Shown: positions 62,417 to 64,000 of the stretch, piece by piece | How the letters are laid out: each line of letters opens with the position of its first letter | Position numbering within the stretch: position 1 is the first letter of the stretch | From: Macrocystis pyrifera | Lineage: Eukaryota > Sar > Phaeophyceae > Laminariales > Laminariaceae | Length of the DNA: 64,000 bases | Direction: 5' to 3' | Assembly (NCBI GenBank): GCA_031763025.1 | Contig: JASSKH010000010.1 | Span: 10,247,427 to 10,311,426 of the forward strand | Notes under the pieces: generated by a model | The model's input: the letters and a program-made list of their open reading frames with translations, nothing else | Told to the model about the DNA's origin: nothing | Databases searched by the model: none | Position numbers and translations under genes: made by a program

Positions 62417-64000
62417 TAGCAGAGTAGCAGCACGGCGGTGCGAGCGAGGTCTCCGCGGTCTATTTGCCAAGCATCCAAAATGGGTTCCGGGCGTGCTTGG
62501 AGCGCAACGCTCGGCGAAGTCCCCGGTGCTGTGGGCTTTGGCGGGCGTCCCCATTTCGAGGAGGCGGGCGTTCACTTGCTTCTCCGTGAACAGAAACGAG
62601 GCGAACCCGGAAGTGAACCGTACCGTTTTTTCTCAGCAGCAACTTGCACTCGAAATGGGTGGGAGGAAGCCGCTCGCCTCTTGCCGCGTTGCTAGTGCTG
62701 CATGCAATACTGCTACTGTTGTAGGACCTGCTGTTGCTGCTGCTGCTGTTGCTGCTGCTGCTGCCGCTGGTATCTGCTGCAGCTAGCTGCTATGCTAGCT
62801 GCTGTGATACTATGATAGCTTGTGCGCGGATGGCAGCGGCACAGCTGTTGTTGCCGTTCTCCTACCGTAGAACTACTTTGTATCTCTTGTGTCGCTGCAT
62901 GTATGTGATGGGTCTTTTTTTTTTTGCGGCCATGTCGTTTCCCGCTTTGGGGATTGTCACAAAAATCCGGGTCTTCCTTTTGACCCAAATGCCCCATCGA
63001 CCCTTGGGTACCAAGTGCATTCATTTTCGTCTGCCCAAATTGGGAAAAAAAACAGTTTATCTATTTTCTATCTTTCATAGTGTGTTTGCGTTCCGCAAGA
63101 AATGGAATTATCCTCGGACATTCAATCAAGCCCTCCTCCCGCTCCGCACATGCCTATATCATCAGACACTCGATCAAGAGCCCTCCTCCCACTCCGCACG
63201 AGAACACACATCCTCGTCTGACACTCACTCAAGCTCTGTTTTTTTTCCCGCTGCGCACGACTTACCAATATTATTGTCCGACACTCAATCAAGCCCTCGT
63301 CCCGCCGGCATGATGCCTTCTGCAACTCCCCGTCCTCGTGCCTGGCCGTCGCCCCCGCTACCTGCGTGCGTGCGCATGAATGAATCTCGGGGCGAAATTT
63401 CTTAGATGGTTGACCTCTGGCCGAGAAAAGTGGCGAGGTTTGCGCAAAGCAAAGTGTCGGTCATGCACCCGCTGGAGGGAAGCCCTGACGCCGTGGGACC
63501 GCTTGTCGCGCCACAGGAAGCGGGAAGCGGGAGCAAGACCCTGGAGGATGCGTGTGAGGCGTATGAGGCGATAGCCTGGGCCTTGGCCGACCTCCGCCTG
63601 TACCTCCCGACCATTCCGGACCCTCACACTTCGGCGACCGTTTCGGCGTCGGTTTCGGGGACGCCGAGCCAATCAGCGGCCAGCGATGAACAGCAAGATG
63701 CGGGGGGGGTAGTAGACAAGGGAGACGCCGCCACTACCGCTACCGCCGCAGCAGCAGCTGGGGCAGGAGGAGGAGGAGGAGGAGGAGGAGGAGGAGGAGC
63801 AGCAGCGGCAACAGCAGCAGCAGCAGCAGAGCAGCAGCAGCAGCAGCAGGAGCAGCAGCAGCAGGAGCAGCAGCAGCAGGAGCAGCAGCAGCAGGAGCAG
63901 CAGGAGCGGGATCAGCAGCTGTCGCGGCAGGCAATGGGAGTGCGTTGCCCGCGGCAGGCAGCGAGGAGAAGCCGGCGGCGGAGGAGGAAGTGGAGGAGGA
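49238..64000 (+). CDS. Unknown low-complexity protein, three exons visible, continues past right edge
   Basis: Three plus-strand open segments with good splice signals are all phase 0 at their junctions (49,771 to 57,487 to 63,406). The predicted protein is Pro/Ala/Glu-rich and probably disordered, with short structured pieces: GARGYDLGYFDVGSFFVFHK in exon 1, a helix FVELQRQADVIAQALSC across junction 1, LVRCGGWLYLGTFGLPSVPP in exon 2, and YEAIAWALADLRLYLPTIPD in exon 3. Poly-Gln and poly-Ala/Gly runs come from CAG and GAG arrays. I do not recognise a family. Further exons may exist in the long introns (7.7 and 5.6 kb), and the grouping into one gene is inferred from strand and phase only. Confidence 0.55.
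50425..51420. repeat. Tandem duplication of a roughly 470-bp unit
   Basis: Units about 50,425-50,880 and 50,925-51,420 share GAGTACGTGCCTC, GTCACTACAGCAGC, GCGGTGGTCCCACTG, TCGGCCTGACTCGTAGGCAG, TGCCTTGGAGAGTAAAATC and TGGCCAGCCTTGT. Roughly 80 percent similar by eye. Non-coding; lies in the first intron of the unknown gene. Confidence 0.75.
51440..51745. repeat. Two-unit tandem of AAA/CGAAATTT-rich sequence
   Basis: GAAATTT..GGGAAA, CCTACTCCTCGTTAAGATCGACCCT recurs as AATACTCCTCGTTACGATCGACCCT (each split here over 20 bases only in part) about 140 bp later. Confidence 0.55.
52198..52307 (-). mobile_element. R1 MITE
   Basis: TATTACGAGGGACCATAG to CTGTGGTCTCCCGTAATG; core GGACCTACGGCACAC shared with the split copy at 53.9 kb. 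Confidence 0.9.
53155..53440 (-). repeat. R6 GATC-rich dispersed repeat, inverted
   Basis: Begins TTCACACATCGGACAGATCA, the reverse complement of the 46.1-kb end; many GATCTGTATGATCT words. Confidence 0.62.
53897..54175 (+). mobile_element. tRNA-derived SINE copy, inserted in an R1 MITE
   Basis: The head is tRNA-like: a pol III A-box-like TGGCTTGGTGGG and a B box GGGTTCAAGTCTC about 44 bp later. A tail shared with 28.1 kb follows (CACGAGAGCGTGAGTTAGCT, GGCACGTACCGGGGGGGAGA, ACCTCCTACGAGTTAGGCTG). It ends beside a (TA)n stretch. The match to the 28.1-kb copy defines the element. Confidence 0.72.
54170..54214. repeat. (TA)n tract at the 3' side of the SINE
   Basis: About 40 bp of alternating TA between the SINE tail and the resumed MITE. 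Confidence 0.85.
55176..55545 (+). CDS. Unassigned open frame cut by R4
   Basis: About 120 codons open on the plus strand with protein-like composition (SYIFSDTSPPLDVPF, later LDAYIPSEIVMLVPPEQRRS). It runs into the R4 element at 55,545. It may be an old transposon fragment or an exon of the unknown gene; no motif is decisive. Confidence 0.25.
55545..56660 (+). mobile_element. R4 element, about 1.1 kb
   Basis: Starts TATGTATATACATGGCGCTT then GCGGGCGGCCTACACCGCCC; ends GTACCAACCGAGCACGCTCA, GAGAG. It interrupts an open plus-strand frame (55,176-55,545). Confidence 0.82.
56677..56900 (-). pseudogene. Terminal-exon-like sequence with a frame break
   Basis: After an acceptor-like AGCTCAG at 56,901, one frame reads WFVDPASVTVSEGGG and ENHVLTVIVGFWEF; a second frame continues MVFGTISSKTLSNKDASLGF and WHSLPAVEKITFKKVV with a stop. 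One indel would join them. No family is recognised and no upstream exon is found. Confidence 0.25.
57487..57786 (+). CDS. Unknown gene exon 2
   Basis: Acceptor CCGAGCAG, donor GTGAGA; exactly 100 codons in phase 0. It contains poly-Gln from a CAG run (57,610-57,643) and ends LYLGTFGLPSVPPGEVDPE. The donor is followed within 30 bp by an R3 repeat. Confidence 0.6.
57808..58040 (-). mobile_element. R3 element
   Basis: G run, GCGTACTCATTTGTTGCTTG, CCTTTCGAGACGGAGCACCG, CTCCTAGGATAGCGATCG. Just downstream of exon 2 of the unknown gene. Confidence 0.8.
58042..58162 (-). mobile_element. R3 element, partial, tandem
   Basis: GAGGTACTCATTTGTGTCTT, GAAGCACCGTTCCTACTGC, ACACCTCCAACATTGGTGCG, then G run of the following R2 fragment. 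Confidence 0.72.
58163..58240 (-). mobile_element. R2 fragment
   Basis: G runs, GTACTCGTTGTAATTGATGG, CCGTAGTCGTGTGACAG, CCTCGCGTCCCTG; about 70 bp of the R2 terminus next to two R3 copies. Confidence 0.65.
58842..58980. repeat. (TTG)n microsatellite with shared flank
   Basis: Twelve TTG units, then CACATTAAATCGTCCTTTCT and CTAGAGAGATAC, TTCTGTGGTCACA; matches 12,296-12,425. Confidence 0.75.
59601..59729 (-). CDS. Possible 42-codon fragment, unrecognised
   Basis: ATG, then QTVPDVNTAARQAIAITPGA, then AKTICDRALMQREAIHP and TAG. Reads like a protein piece; no family, promoter or partner exon seen. Confidence 0.2.
   Translation of the reverse strand: MRQTVPDVNTAARQAIAITPGAIAAAKTICDRALMQREAIHP
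60633..60713 (+). mobile_element. R3 tail fragment
   Basis: TCGTCTCGAAAAGGTTGTGT, GAGGCAAGCAATAAATGTGT, ACTCTCC plus C run; 5'-truncated. Confidence 0.7.
60716..61010 (+). mobile_element. R2 element, 5'-truncated
   Basis: Starts inside the body (CTCTGGAAGTGGCTACACCG) and ends CTATCGAGTACACCCCCCC. Lies immediately after an R3 tail in the same orientation. Confidence 0.75.
61003..61250. repeat. Two tandem 123-bp units
   Basis: CTATCCCCTTCCCTGTCTGG to GGCCAGTCGAGGA occurs twice with almost no differences, starting after the R2 tail and C run; a recent duplication. Confidence 0.9.
61937..62067. repeat. Two tandem units of about 75 bp
   Basis: ATCAAGTCAAAT, GGAACCGAAAGTCCTCGATA and AAGATG.GCCCTTA repeated. 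Confidence 0.8.
62378..62420. repeat. (CAG)n microsatellite
   Basis: About 12 CAG units in the second long intron of the unknown gene. A CTG run lies at 62,727-62,765. Confidence 0.85.
63118..63305. repeat. Four degenerate units of about 55-60 bp
   Basis: GACACTCAATCAAGCCCTC and CCGCTCCGCAC recur. It lies before the exon at 63,406. Confidence 0.7.
63406..64000 (+). CDS. Unknown gene exon 3, open at window edge
   Basis: Acceptor TTTCTTAG. It starts MVDLWPRKVARFAQSKVSVM, then DACEAYEAIAWALADLRLYL. From 63,760 the GAG/GCA/CAG array gives poly-Gly, poly-Ala, then Gln-rich sequence. After the array the plausible frame appears to be different (GSEEKPAAEEEVEE, frame starting 63,903) from the entry frame, suggesting a repeat-length change or error. 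Confidence 0.55.
   Translation, partial: MVDLWPRKVARFAQSKVSVMHPLEGSPDAVGPLVAPQEAGSGSKTLEDACEAYEAIAWALADLRLYLPTIPDPHTSATVSASVSGTPSQSAASDEQQDAGGVVDKGDAATTATAAAAAGAGGGGGGGGGGGAAAATAAAAAEQQQQQQEQQQQEQQQQEQQQQEQQERDQQLSRQAMGVRCPRQAARRSRRRRRKWRR

Noticed and set aside
1..64000. CRISPR array, operons, prokaryotic promoters or terminators
   Set aside because: The spliceosomal introns and gene structure are eukaryotic; tandem arrays here lack the repeat-spacer pattern.

Overview
The window looks like nuclear DNA of a multicellular stramenopile alga, most likely a brown alga (Phaeophyceae). I infer this from compact GC-rich exons separated by introns of about 0.3-6 kb, close divergent gene pairs, CAG/CTG arrays and very dense dispersed repeats. 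No organellar, bacterial or viral gene set is present. The organism call is inference, about 0.7 confident.

Four gene models alternate in orientation. (1) Minus strand, 17,613 down past 2,209: eight exons of a proton-coupled peptide transporter (POT/PTR2, SLC15/NPF superfamily); the C-terminal end lies beyond the left edge. (2) Plus strand, 17,740-34,201: a proteasome regulator PI31 (PSMF1-type) gene. Its FP domain, DPLR-type motif, glycine-rich region, RFDPFGPP motif and PDNDH tail are spread over six firm exons; three further 5' exons are tentative. (3) Minus strand, 49,054-40,872: a complete six-exon STIMATE/TMEM110-type membrane protein of 356 residues. (4) Plus strand, from 49,238 past the right edge: an unrecognised low-complexity protein with three phase-compatible exons. 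Genes 1/2 and 3/4 are divergent pairs with start codons about 126 and 183 bp apart; genes 2 and 3 converge on a 6.7 kb repeat-filled intergenic region.

Most of the rest is repeats. R1 is a roughly 108-bp palindromic-ended MITE with 14 copies. R2 (about 530 bp) and R3 (about 270 bp) share the terminus GAGTAC followed by oligo-C. R4 is an element of about 1.1 kb with four copies. There are also a tRNA-like SINE (two copies, one nested inside an R1 MITE), a 35-bp-TIR element (R5), a GATC-rich repeat (R6), a broken Ty1/copia fragment at 19.56-20.5 kb, and many tandem arrays. The 9-mer TACCAGGTA (either strand) occurs 22 times, where about 0.5 would be expected by chance.

The four genes have unrelated roles (peptide uptake, proteasome regulation, ER calcium signalling, unknown), so this is an ordinary gene neighbourhood rather than a pathway cluster. 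The newest material here is probably the repeat biology: oligo-C-tailed element families with 5' truncated and chimeric copies, and nested insertions that order their ages. Three exons need a 1-nt correction to keep frame, two of them in G runs, so assembly errors should be considered.
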